NCBI GenBank assembly: GCA_036186865.1
Contig: AP025040.1
Coordinates: 40,361,693-40,425,692, forward strand
Direction of reading: 5' to 3'
Source of the DNA: Eustoma russellianum
Lineage: Eukaryota; Streptophyta; Magnoliopsida; Gentianales; Gentianaceae
Length of the DNA stretch: 64,000 nucleotides
The translations under genes were made by a program, and so were the position numbers. A model generated the notes under the pieces. The model was not told the origin of the DNA and made no database searches. It saw nothing but the letters and a program-made list of their open reading frames with translations. Shown in pieces: positions 12,647 to 21,875 of this stretch (position 1 is the first letter of the stretch; every line of letters starts with the position of its first letter).

Positions 12647-13305
12647 ACCTCAACCAAAGTGGTGAGAAAGTTTTATTTTGAGCGAACTGAAATGATAAGG
12701 TTACAACTTGAATTGAAGTCAAAAGTTTTGGAGAAGAGATAGAAACATGCTAGTAATGCATTTGAGCATCAATCTTTATTACATGGAAACTAAGGATCTT
12801 ATAAAAAGTGAAACCAACCACATAATTTTAAGTGACAGGGCCTTCCAGCTAGGGATTCATGAAAACCAGTTCATTGAAAGGAGGCCATGGTTTTTTTACC
12901 AATGTAAAAACCATCCTGATTGACTTTCCACCAACATGTGATTTGGTCTTCACCACTTTTTCCACAAGGATGGTTGTATAAATTGAAATAAAAAACTACA
13001 ACACTTTGGTGCTTAGTCCCCCCACCCAAAGGAACATATGTATGTTGTGTTTCCAAACAAAGACTCATGAAAGTTGAAATTGAAATTTGTCATTGGCTAC
13101 AATCTCATGATTCCCCAAGTCATCGTTCCTAGAATAGCAATGGAGTTATAAGGGAATTTTAATTTCTGGTGGAAGTGTGTTAACAACGTGAAGGAAAACC
13201 TCATTTGTAAAAGAAAAGGAATCAACCTGGGAAACATAATGTAAGGATAAAATATGTAGGAAAAGGAGATCTTTTCTAAGAATAGAAAACTCATGTTGAG
13301 GATCT

Positions 13306-13307
<2 letters not shown>

Positions 13308-13379
<72 letters not shown>
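13308..13379. repeat. (AT)n microsatellite
   Basis: About 36 uninterrupted AT units. It abuts the tRNA-like duplicated segment to its right and could be the simple-repeat tail of a minus-strand SINE, though that is only inference. Confidence 0.95.
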
Positions 13380-13382
<3 letters not shown>

Positions 13383-13383
<1 letters not shown>

Positions 13384-13556
13384 CAAAATTGAGGAGGAAA
13401 ATCGAACTCGAGACCCGAGAATGGGATAAATGCTACTCAACCGCTTGACATAAAGATTTTTCGCTTTTTTTTAAAAAAAATTGGGGAGGGGAATCGAACT
13501 CAAGATCTGGGGTTGGGATAAATGCTACTGAACCGTTAGACCTAAAGGCTTTTCGC
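13383..13556 (-). repeat. Tandemly duplicated tRNA-like segment, possible SINE head
   Basis: Two imperfect copies of a segment of about 80 bp with a period near 92 bp (starting about 13,385 and 13,477). Both contain GGGATAAATGCTACT and, read on the minus strand, GAGTTCGATT(C/T)(C/T)CC, close to the pol III B-box GGTTCGANTCC. The A-box is weak. The adjoining (AT)n run lies where a minus-strand SINE would have its tail. A tRNA gene is ruled out by the lack of an acceptor stem. Confidence 0.35.
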
Positions 13557-14479
13557 ATATATGTGTATATATATGTATATATATATATATGTGTGTATAT
13601 ATATATGTGAGTGTGTGTGTGTATGAAAGAATATGTATATGGTGTTAGGGTTTTGCTAAAGAGTTTTGCCTTCTTCTTCATTGGAGATGGAGATTGCGCC
13701 ATGAAGGTTGGGGAAGAAGAAAAAAGTGGCGTTTGAAAGGTGAGAGGAAAGAATGGGTGGGGTTTGATTTTTCGTTAATGTATGTATGTAATTTCTTAAT
13801 AGGTTTAGCAAATATATTTATATAGAGTATATTAATCCTTGTTTAATTCATATTCCAAATCATTCTAGTTAAGAATAACTTTTATTTCTTGTATTTATCC
13901 CATGTTTTATTTTATGTATGTGCATATATATATATATATATTTATATGTATATTAATATTATTTATTAGTATTTTCCTTCCATTACCTGCAATTTACGGG
14001 CGTAACATTCTTGGCCTTAGTGACCAATGCTATGGAAGCATGGTTGAGTTGCCTTAGTAGCTTGCCTTTGTCAAAGAATTCCTTGATAACTTAGGTAACC
14101 AATGTGCCAACCACATGCCAAGACTTAGCATTGGCTTGTCACTTATAGATAAACATGTCTATTATATTAGAATTATAAAAAAAAGAAAATGACGAAGGAA
14201 AATGATAAACACACTCCGTAAATAAATTTGTGAACTACACACTTGTATCACATATGTGATTAAATCTTTGGGCAAAAAATCACATATGAAGAGAGCAGCT
14301 CATCCACCCTTCAACACCAACCCCCTCCCCCAACCAAAAAAGGAAAAATGGTCAAGCATAGACCAAGTAATAGCCGCTTAGTTTTGAGAAAATTCTATAG
14401 CATATTTCAAAAAAAGAAGAATTGTAACTTTCTTATTTTTTTTTTTAAAAAAAAGATAGGTGAGAAAGGGCATAAGATG

Positions 14480-16387
14480 TTAAGATGGACAGGGATCAAG
14501 AGGTTTTCCACATAATCTTGTGTTTCCTGCATAACTTCCTCTAGGAAAGTCAACTAATGGCTTTCCATCAGGTATCCTCCCCTCCAGATAGTTATATGAA
14601 AGGTTCAACTCTTTCAAATTCTTCAATTTCAAGAACTCATCTGGTATTCTCCCTGTAAACCGATTTTCCTGCAGCATCAGACTCTGCAATCCACTGGCAT
14701 TTGCTAAGTTTCCAGGCAGGCTGGAACCCAAATTGTTGTTACTCAAATCCAATGTGTGCAATCTGTCCAATTTCCCGATGGAACTTGGCAATGATCCATT
14801 GAAATAGTTGTGTGACAAATTAAGGTACTGTATCTTCAATTGTCCTCCGACTCCAATCTGGTCTATTCCTCCCGAGAAACTATTATCAGAAAGGTCGATG
14901 TAACTCAGTGAGTCGTACCAAGTGCCGTTAGCTGTTTTGAATACCCAATCTATTGGCCCTGAAAAATTGTTCGCATGAAGATCGAGTGTGTAAAAGACCT
15001 GAATTTTCCCTGGATCGATCGCAGAAGAGAGCGAATTGTGAGACAAGTTCAGTAGGGTGAACGTTCTTCTCCCATCAGGCAAACTTCCAGTGAGATTGTT
15101 TGACGATAAATCCAAGTCATCTAGTTTACTTGGCAATCTTCCCAGGGCTTCCGAGATTTCGCCCTGGATTCCACATCCAGCGAGGTAAAGTTTACCCAAT
15201 GATGGAAAATCTGCCAGCCAATTTGGGATGGATGACAAGTTAAACTTATTGAATGACAGATCAAGAATGTTAAGCAATTTGAGAGAGGTTAACCAATCGT
15301 GTAATGGTCCTTGAATCTTGTTACGCGAAACGGTTAAGGTCACGAGCTGAGAGAGCTGGCTGATTGCTTTAGGCAATTCTCCAGACAATTGGTTTCCATG
15401 AAGATAGAACTCGGACATGTTTCTTAGATCACCTATGCTCGAAGGCACCGGCCCCTGTAATCGATTGTTCGCTAAATTAACTCTCTGTAGTGAACCCAAT
15501 TGGCCAAACGAAGAAGGTATGGTTCCTGATAGATGATTGTCATTTAACCTCAAAAAGCGTAAGGATTTCAACTCTCCAGGCTTAGATGGAAATGGTATCG
15601 TCCCTACAAGCCGATTGTTGTCGAGAAAAATATAGGAAACAGAACTCAAATTTCTAATCGAAAGTGGGATTTCTCCTGTCAATGAATTGTTGGACAGGTC
15701 AAGACCTTTCAAGGCCTGTAAATTACCTATGTCCTCAGGTATATGTCCTGTCAGGAAATTATTCTCAAGTTCTAGTTCCTCCAATTTCTTGAGTCTTGTT
15801 ATGGAATCAGGAATTGGACCCGATAATCGGTTCGAATGCAGATGCAAAATTTTGAGGTTTATAAGATTTTCCAAGCTTTGAGGGATTGAACCGTACAAAT
15901 TATTCTCAAAGAGATACAACTCCTCAAGGTTATGTAAGTTGCCAATGCTTTCTGGAATTGGACCATCAAGTTGGTTTCTACAAAGGGCAAGTGTTCGGAG
16001 TTTTGTGTTACCAATTAGAGGTGGGATTTGGCCTTTTACGTAGTAGAGTTCACTTAAATCAAGAGCTTCAAGGGAGGTCAAAAGTGCAATGGAAGGTGAA
16101 AGAGTGCCAATCATATAGGTTGCATCAGGTCCATTATCTCCAATAAATCCAGGGAGATTAATTTGTGTGACTTTACCTGTTGTATTGTCACAAGAAATGC
16201 CTTGCCAAATGCAACAATCATGTCCTTTCCATTTAGCTAATCTCCCCGACGAGTCGTGTTGAATTCCGGATTTGAAACTGATCAATGCATCAAGGTCATT
16301 TTTGTTACATGTCTCACCTAAAATTCCCTGTATTTGTTTGAGAATCAAGAGAAGAATGGGTAGATATGTGACAAGTTGATAGGGCAT
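14480..16387 (-). CDS. Secreted leucine-rich-repeat protein (receptor-like, no kinase)
   Basis: Intact, intronless 635-codon gene for an extracellular LRR protein. It opens with a hydrophobic signal peptide (about residues 1-24, LPILLLIL core) and an LRRNT_2 cap (about 25-66, CNKNDLDALISFKSG then WKGHDCCIWQGISC). About twenty plant-type LRRs follow, with the LxxLxLxxNxLxGxIPxx pattern (for example NLEELYLFENNLYGSIP). It ends in a C-terminal cap, GNTRLCGKPLDPCPS, with paired cysteines. There is no transmembrane helix or kinase after the cap, so it should be secreted to the cell wall. Such proteins act in ligand or polygalacturonase binding or as co-receptors; DRT100-like and receptor-like proteins are the nearest relatives I can name, and the ligand is unknown. 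The ATG at 16,387 is the first before the signal peptide. A TTTAAAAA, read on the minus strand about 75 bases upstream, could serve as TATA box. Several N-x-S/T sites are present. A truncated receptor kinase is possible but the clean cap argues against it. Confidence 0.9.
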   Translation of the reverse strand: MPYQLVTYLPILLLILKQIQGILGETCNKNDLDALISFKSGIQHDSSGRLAKWKGHDCCIWQGISCDNTTGKVTQINLPGFIGDNGPDATYMIGTLSPSIALLTSLEALDLSELYYVKGQIPPLIGNTKLRTLALCRNQLDGPIPESIGNLHNLEELYLFENNLYGSIPQSLENLINLKILHLHSNRLSGPIPDSITRLKKLEELELENNFLTGHIPEDIGNLQALKGLDLSNNSLTGEIPLSIRNLSSVSYIFLDNNRLVGTIPFPSKPGELKSLRFLRLNDNHLSGTIPSSFGQLGSLQRVNLANNRLQGPVPSSIGDLRNMSEFYLHGNQLSGELPKAISQLSQLVTLTVSRNKIQGPLHDWLTSLKLLNILDLSFNKFNLSSIPNWLADFPSLGKLYLAGCGIQGEISEALGRLPSKLDDLDLSSNNLTGSLPDGRRTFTLLNLSHNSLSSAIDPGKIQVFYTLDLHANNFSGPIDWVFKTANGTWYDSLSYIDLSDNSFSGGIDQIGVGGQLKIQYLNLSHNYFNGSLPSSIGKLDRLHTLDLSNNNLGSSLPGNLANASGLQSLMLQENRFTGRIPDEFLKLKNLKELNLSYNYLEGRIPDGKPLVDFPRGSYAGNTRLCGKPLDPCPS

Positions 16388-16651
16388 TTTCGTTGGAACT
16401 TATGGTTGGTTTTCCTCTTGGTGAAATGTTTTGCTTAGGTTTGCAATTAGAGAAGTCAATGGGTTTTTAAAGACGGGGGCAGTAAGCAAAAGGAAGAAAT
16501 CAAGGAGGGAAAGAGCAATTTGCGGTCAACTATGTCATTACTGTGGAAATTGCACTAATTGTTTTAGTGTGATTGATTTCCTTCCTTTTCATGTTTTAAG
16601 CAATTCTACACATGTTTTAAAGGCAAAAAAGGATTAGAAGAAGTTATGTAC

Positions 16652-16825
16652 GGTTGACATCAAGAGAAAGTGAGGTAAAATATGAGGCATCTAATCACAC
16701 GCTGCCACGTGTATTAAAAGGAAAGAAGTTTAAAATTTTTTGTTTTTAAAAAAGAGTTGCATGTGGCAGCGTGTGATTGGAGGTCTCATATTTTGCCTCG
16801 CTTTCTGCCTCTTGTGATCTCAACC
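16652..16825. mobile_element. Foldback MITE with 11 bp target duplication (Mutator-like)
   Basis: A 174 bp non-autonomous DNA element. It is flanked by perfect 11 bp direct repeats AAGTTATGTAC (16,641-16,651 and 16,826-16,836). The ends are inverted repeats beginning GGTTGACATCA and, on the other strand, GGTTGAGATCA. The inverted arms extend about 70 bp and include AATCACACGCTGCCACGTG, leaving a short A/T-rich loop, so the whole element folds back. Target duplications of 9-11 bp point to Mutator-like mobilisation. It sits 265 bp upstream of the LRR gene start, so it may influence its promoter. It shares arm sequence with the MITE at 19,304-21,047. Confidence 0.85.
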
Positions 16826-16836
16826 AAGTTATGTAC

Positions 16837-19065
16837 ACTCTTATTTGACTTTGAAATACGATATATAAATTGGTTATGTTTTTTATATTGTGAAGTAATA
16901 GTTCATCGGCATAGCTTGACGCAATTTTCATTACGGGTCATCCGAAAACAAACTCTGTGTATTTTTAACACATAAGTATGGTTGCGTATGTCCGACATCT
17001 CCCTACCACGTCATAGGTGAGAGGCTCTAAAGCAGCGTGGTAATGTTGTTGTACGCTAATTATTATAATTAGCGATAGGCCAATTTATTAGATTCAGTCA
17101 CTGATTCAATGGGTTAACTGCCAAAATAGCATTCTTATTTATTTATTTATTCTCTACTTAGCATTATTTTAAAATTAATTGACAAAATAGCACTCTTTTT
17201 TAAAATTGGAAACAGAATCACTATAAATCATCTTTAACACAGGCAGCCTACCTTATTCTCATAATCCCTTTCAGGAAAACTTGCCAACTCTTTTCAACAA
17301 AATGAAATATACCATCTTTTTATTTTAAATTTTTTTTAAACAATAAAAGCTCTAAAAGAAAATTCCCACATAAGAACTAAGATTTCCTTTACATTCACGT
17401 CGGTTAACAATACGTTGCTACGGGGTTTTGTGGATACCAAGTTTAATATCTTGACGTTAGCAAAAAGAAAAAGAAAAGTTTAATATTTCCACAAGTTTTA
17501 TTTGCCTTTTTGTTTTTCCATATTAAGTACTTCGTTTAAACTTTATATTGCAGTTATGACCTATTGACTAAGTTGTTGTCCGTTGGTATCAATTTTTGGT
17601 ATCGTAATCACTACACATACACAAGTGTGTGCGTACATCATCATTTTACACTTGTCAAAAAATTTAATTGATCATCTAAAACAATTAAGTAGAAATGTAT
17701 CACTAAATTAGCGTAGATTTAAAGAAAAGAAAAACTTCTGTGGAGTTAGGCTTTTAGGGTTTCTGTGGCGAAATAAAAAATGTGGAACATTACATTTTTT
17801 TTAAACATATTTGCGGGTACTTCAGAAAATAATCAGTGGAAGAGGGCAGCTATTTAAGGGTGTCAAACAGGTCGTGTATCGTGTTTCGTATTTTGTGTTT
17901 TTTAGATTTCGTGTATCAAAATATCAGACTCATATCTTACGTGTTTGCTTCGCGTGTATGGATGTAGCTGCCCGAACCTGTACAAGTCAGGTTTCGTGTC
18001 GTGTATTGGGTATACCCACGAACTTCTCGCCTTCACACACTGGAATAAAATCTTAAATTTCTTTTGCAATTATGAACTTTGTCTCTTTATTTATGGCTTC
18101 AATTCACTTATGATAATTAGAACTTTCGATGGCTTAGTGGAAGCTTATTACATATATATCCTCTACATTCTTATGTCGTTTAGTCTTTAAACTAAATACA
18201 CGTAATTATTCACGAGCGTACTTCTTGTTTTTTGGATAGATCTCCATAATGGCCTTAGCAAATAAGGGTTGTTGACTTTTTTAAGAGATTCTTAGAGATT
18301 ATTTTATTTAGAATTAACGTATGATCGATAATCCGATATATAATCATAATCTTGATTATATTCAAAAGCAACTGAAAAGATACTCAAGGCATCGTATTCT
18401 TTTTCAAAGTCAACATCATCAATTAACTTCCCGTCTTAAAATTATATAATAGTAGAATTTTAGAATTTTAGCCACTGGAGTAGTTATAGTACTCAAGAAA
18501 GGAATAACCACTAGTGCATTATATTTAAATTACAGTTCTTGATGTCATGAATGAAATTCATATTTTTTACTTTATTAATTTAAAATTTTTATTTAAAATA
18601 TATTTTTAAAAAATCGGGTATGGCGGGTATAAATAGGTAACCTGTGGGGATACCCGAACACGACCCACCCTTAGCGGGTAACTTTCAGGTCTTATCCGAT
18701 TTGTACACAAAACCTGCTAAGGTCATACCCATACCCACGAAGATCATGTCAGGTTCGGATCGTGTTTTCGTGTCGCAGCTACTTGTATTGGCTAGGGACG
18801 GTGATGATTTAGTTTCTTTCCAATTTTAAGAAAAGAATGTTAATTTCTCAATTAGTGCTAAAAGAATGCTAGTTAGAGAATTAATTTTTTCAAAAAAAAA
18901 ATGTCAATATGGCAGTTAACTCCTGATTTAATTGAGCCTAGTAATACTAGATATTTTCACTCTTCGCATCAAGAAGGATATGTATCCACTCAAAAGGGAA
19001 AAAAAATTAAGAATGAAGAAGAAGGACATGAATCCATATTGAACTCTTTTGTATGAGATCGGACA
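16837..19065. other. Intergenic, no gene recognised
   Basis: AT-rich sequence without a recognisable coding family. At about 17,860-18,020 and 18,600-18,785 lie GTG/CGTGT-rich segments that are partly inverted relative to each other (GTAGCTGC and CGAACCTG on one side, GCAGCTAC and CAGGTTCG on the other, about 0.8 kb apart). The left one begins AAGGGTGTCAAACAGGTCGTG, similar in style to the ends of plant hAT-type non-autonomous elements, but no matching right terminus or target duplication was found. Confidence 0.4.
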
Positions 19066-19243
19066 TTGGAACAATTGGTAAGGTTGTTGTTTTATAAGTT
19101 TGAGGTTATGGGTTCAAGCTGCGGAAACAGCCGTTTGTATAAAGTAGAGGGTAAAACTACATACATTAGATCGCGAAGCAATCCCGCCCCTCTCCAAACT
19201 CTATGCAAACGCGGGAACCTATTGCACCAACGTCCTTTTTATT
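19066..19243 (+). mobile_element. Au-like tRNA-derived SINE
   Basis: A short interspersed element of about 180 bp. It has a pol III A-box-like TGGTAAGGTTGTTG (from 19,076) and a B-box GGTTCAAGCTG (from 19,111), correctly spaced by about 35 bases. The body GGAAACAGCC, GTAGAGGGTAAAACTAC, and the 3' part GCAATCCCGCCCC...ACGCGGGAACCTATTGCACC follow the order I recall for plant Au SINEs. A T-rich end follows. The family name is from memory of its consensus and was not checked by search. A clear target duplication was not seen. Confidence 0.72.
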
Positions 19244-19435
19244 CAACTCTCTTGTATATTCTTTCGCTCCTTGACCTGTTTTGTGAAAAGGTTATAATCG
19301 GATCGGATGAGATCCCAGGAGGTTAAAAGTGAGGCTAAAAGTGAGTCTAAAAGTGAGGCCTCCAATCACGCGTCGCCACGTGTACAAAATTAATTTTTTT
19401 TAAAAAAAAATTGCAGTACCCCATTGCTTTTGTAC

Positions 19436-19751
19436 TGTTAGGAAATCAAACGAGATCACTGCAAAACGCGCAGCGGAAAAACAAAACTTGATCTCCAATT
19501 TTCTACCAAGGATCCATGTTGTTCGTCTAATCGATGAAAGAAACTTAAAAATTACCTCCGAAGATTCGAAATTCACAGATGGAAGAGGTGCGAAATCACG
19601 AAAACCCTCTGCCGGTATCCACACGAACGCTTTCGTCTGGAGTGCTAGCTCTTCAAACGGCGCGGCTGAAGAACTCAGTTTTTCACGAAAACGATTCTAG
19701 GGCTTCGTTTTCTGTTGGTTTTCGTCTGTCTTCTCTATACGAGGTACACAG

Positions 19752-19782
<31 letters not shown>

Positions 19783-19961
19783 TGGACATCAAAATCCGAG
19801 TCCCAATCGGATTAGTTGATGCCAATCAAAATCCATATTAAATATGGATTCTATCAGGATATTCAAAATCCATATCAGATACGGATTCTCTCATTATTAT
19901 CCGATAATGCATATATATATATATGTATATATATATATGTATATGTATATATATATGTATG

Positions 19962-19992
<31 letters not shown>

Positions 19993-20976
19993 GTATATAT
20001 ATATGTATAATCACCAAAAAACGAAAATCATAATAATAATAATAATTAATATCCAATATTAATATTATTAATATTAGAAGCGATAATAATAATAATAATT
20101 AATATCCAATATTAATATTATTAATATTATTAATCTCAGCCATACGCATTCTTGTGTGTGACCCGATAGGCCCATATTAATTGGTAGTTGATTAAACCTC
20201 TATTAAACCAACAAGTCGTAATTGGCCTCTAGCAAGGCATTATGACTACCCAATTAATACAAGTACAATCCAATTAGACTAATAATAACACATGCATTAA
20301 TCCCTTTGTCACAAGATATCCAGTTTGAATATAAGTCATGGTCAGCGTCATACTTATATTGTTCAAACATATGATTATTCGATCTCTAAGTAGACTGATA
20401 AAACAAATGATATTGATCACACTATCAATTCATTTGAGCACGGCCATGCATTTCACAGTCTCACTAATCAAGGGGCCCAAAGATATCTCTCTCAAAAGAG
20501 AGAGACAAATTCTATCTTGATTGTTCAATATCCTCTACATAATTTCTATCACATTCAATCATGACCTTTATTATTATCCAGTTACGGATAACGTTTGATC
20601 ATGTCAAAATATAATAGCCCTTATGTTGGAAACTATGACAATCTCAAGTCAAAGGATTAAAACATGACTATCATGAGATTTACTTATGATGCTAATCCAT
20701 GTAGTAATCTCATGATGGGTCTATCCAATACACTGTTCTCTAACAAGTATCTATGAGATTGATTCGTATCACCATACACATAATCATCTCATGATTATCA
20801 AATCAATACTCATACTGATTATAAATTATTTTATCTCTATAACAATAATGAATCAGGGACATATATCAAAATTGTGTAACATACTAACCAACAATAATTA
20901 TAATAAAACCTCTTTTATTAATAATAAATGTACAACATAAATATCCAAATCATGGCCTAGGGCACATACACTAACA
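19436..20976 (-). mobile_element. Solo LTR of a copia-like retrotransposon
   Basis: A 1,541 bp segment bounded by TGTTAG and CTAACA and flanked by perfect 5 bp direct repeats TGTAC (19,431-19,435 and 20,977-20,981). No primer-binding site, polypurine tract or coding domain lies inside, so it is a solo LTR left by LTR-LTR recombination. The minus strand starts TGTTAGTGTATGTGCCCTAG and ends TTCCGCTGCGCGTTTTGC, which resembles copia LTR orientation, so minus is preferred. It lies inside the loop of the MITE and so inserted later. Confidence 0.87.
19911..20135. repeat. TATATG-type microsatellite and duplicated AATAAT-rich block in the solo LTR
   Basis: From 19,911 to about 20,008 an interrupted (TA)n with regular G substitutions (TATATATG). 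From about 20,031 to 20,135, two tandem copies of an ATAATAATTAATATCCAATATTAATATTATT-type block of about 60 bp, each containing a short inverted AATATT motif. Both lie inside the solo LTR. Confidence 0.85.
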
Positions 20977-21325
20977 TGTACACGTGGCGACACGTGATTG
21001 GATGCCTTATTTTTAGCCTCACTTTTAGTCTCCTAAGATCTCCTCCGATAATCGGATCAGACTGGGCACGAATTTGGGAAAGGACAGCTCTGAGTTTTGC
21101 ATTCAACTGTTTGCTAGTCTATTTAAGACAACACAAAGGCTTATTTAGCTTACACACTTTATTAAGAATGGTAGTTGCAAAGCTTCTAGGAAATGGAGAT
21201 CCATGCAGATTTCCTCACTTAGAGATCCGTGAAAAAAATTCAGTAGTAATATCTAGTTGATGTATATACCAACTATCAAAAACAGTGACAGCGGGAGAAC
21301 TCAACATATACACTAACAAAGATCG

Positions 21326-21859
21326 TGTCAAATTCCAACTCAGACGGAACGCAATTCGAACTGCTGAATGCAGCAGTGTATGGAAGGAACTAGAAAAACT
21401 CGAAAGAGAGAAAAATAACCGTCAAGAACAAGAATTGGAAGGCAAAAATTAATTCTGATTCTACCGTCCAAAACATCGAACAGATTGCTTAAGTAGCAAC
21501 CATTTACAACTGAAAAAAAATCTAAAATTACACAAGTGCCCTTACTAACTAACTATCACCTATTTACACTTAAAGGCAAAACAGTCATTACATTCCTTAT
21601 TTAAACATTTCCTGCGCGCAACCTTCTTCTTCCTCGCTACATCCTCCTTGCACTTCAAATGCAGCGTAGTCCCCTTTCCATAACTGTGATCTCCTGAAGC
21701 ATCTCCTCAACAATTGACTTCAGATATTTTGGGACCGCAGCTTCATCTAAGAGCAGTCATCAATTTTCAGCAGATTCACATCCATGAGCACATTGATCAC
21801 CTTCCTTCGATCCTGAGTAACTACCCTTGTTTGATTCCAAATTGTTGCATATCTCAACA
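21326..21859 (-). repeat. 3' LTR of the minus-strand copia element
   Basis: 534 bp, reading TGTTGAGATATG...GGAATTTGACA on the minus strand. It is preceded, in element orientation, by the polypurine-like AGTTTGAGGGTGG at about 21,860-21,873. Its partner is at 26,396-26,932. Confidence 0.93.
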
Positions 21860-21875
21860 CCACCCTCAAACTAGA

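Larger units (their letters stand above)
19304..21047. mobile_element. MITE with 10 bp target duplication, split by a solo LTR
   Basis: The outer element is flanked by perfect 10 bp direct repeats ATAATCGGAT (19,294-19,303 and 21,048-21,057). Its termini are inverted: CGGATGAGATCCCAGGAGG on the left and CGGAGGAGATCTTAGGAGA on the right (minus strand), continuing through TAAAAGTGAGGCTAAAA, CCAATCACG and GCCACGTGTACA. Removing the inserted LTR and one TGTAC leaves about 198 bp, the size of a foldback MITE. The long target duplication suggests Mutator-like mobilisation. The left arm has an extra copy of the TAAAAGTGAG motif. Confidence 0.88.

Noticed and set aside
13383..13556. A true tRNA gene
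   Set aside because: Only a B-box-like motif is convincing; there is no acceptor stem or clear A-box.
17855..18785. A complete hAT-type DNA transposon
   Set aside because: Partly inverted GTG-rich blocks exist, but no matching terminal repeats or 8 bp target duplication were found.
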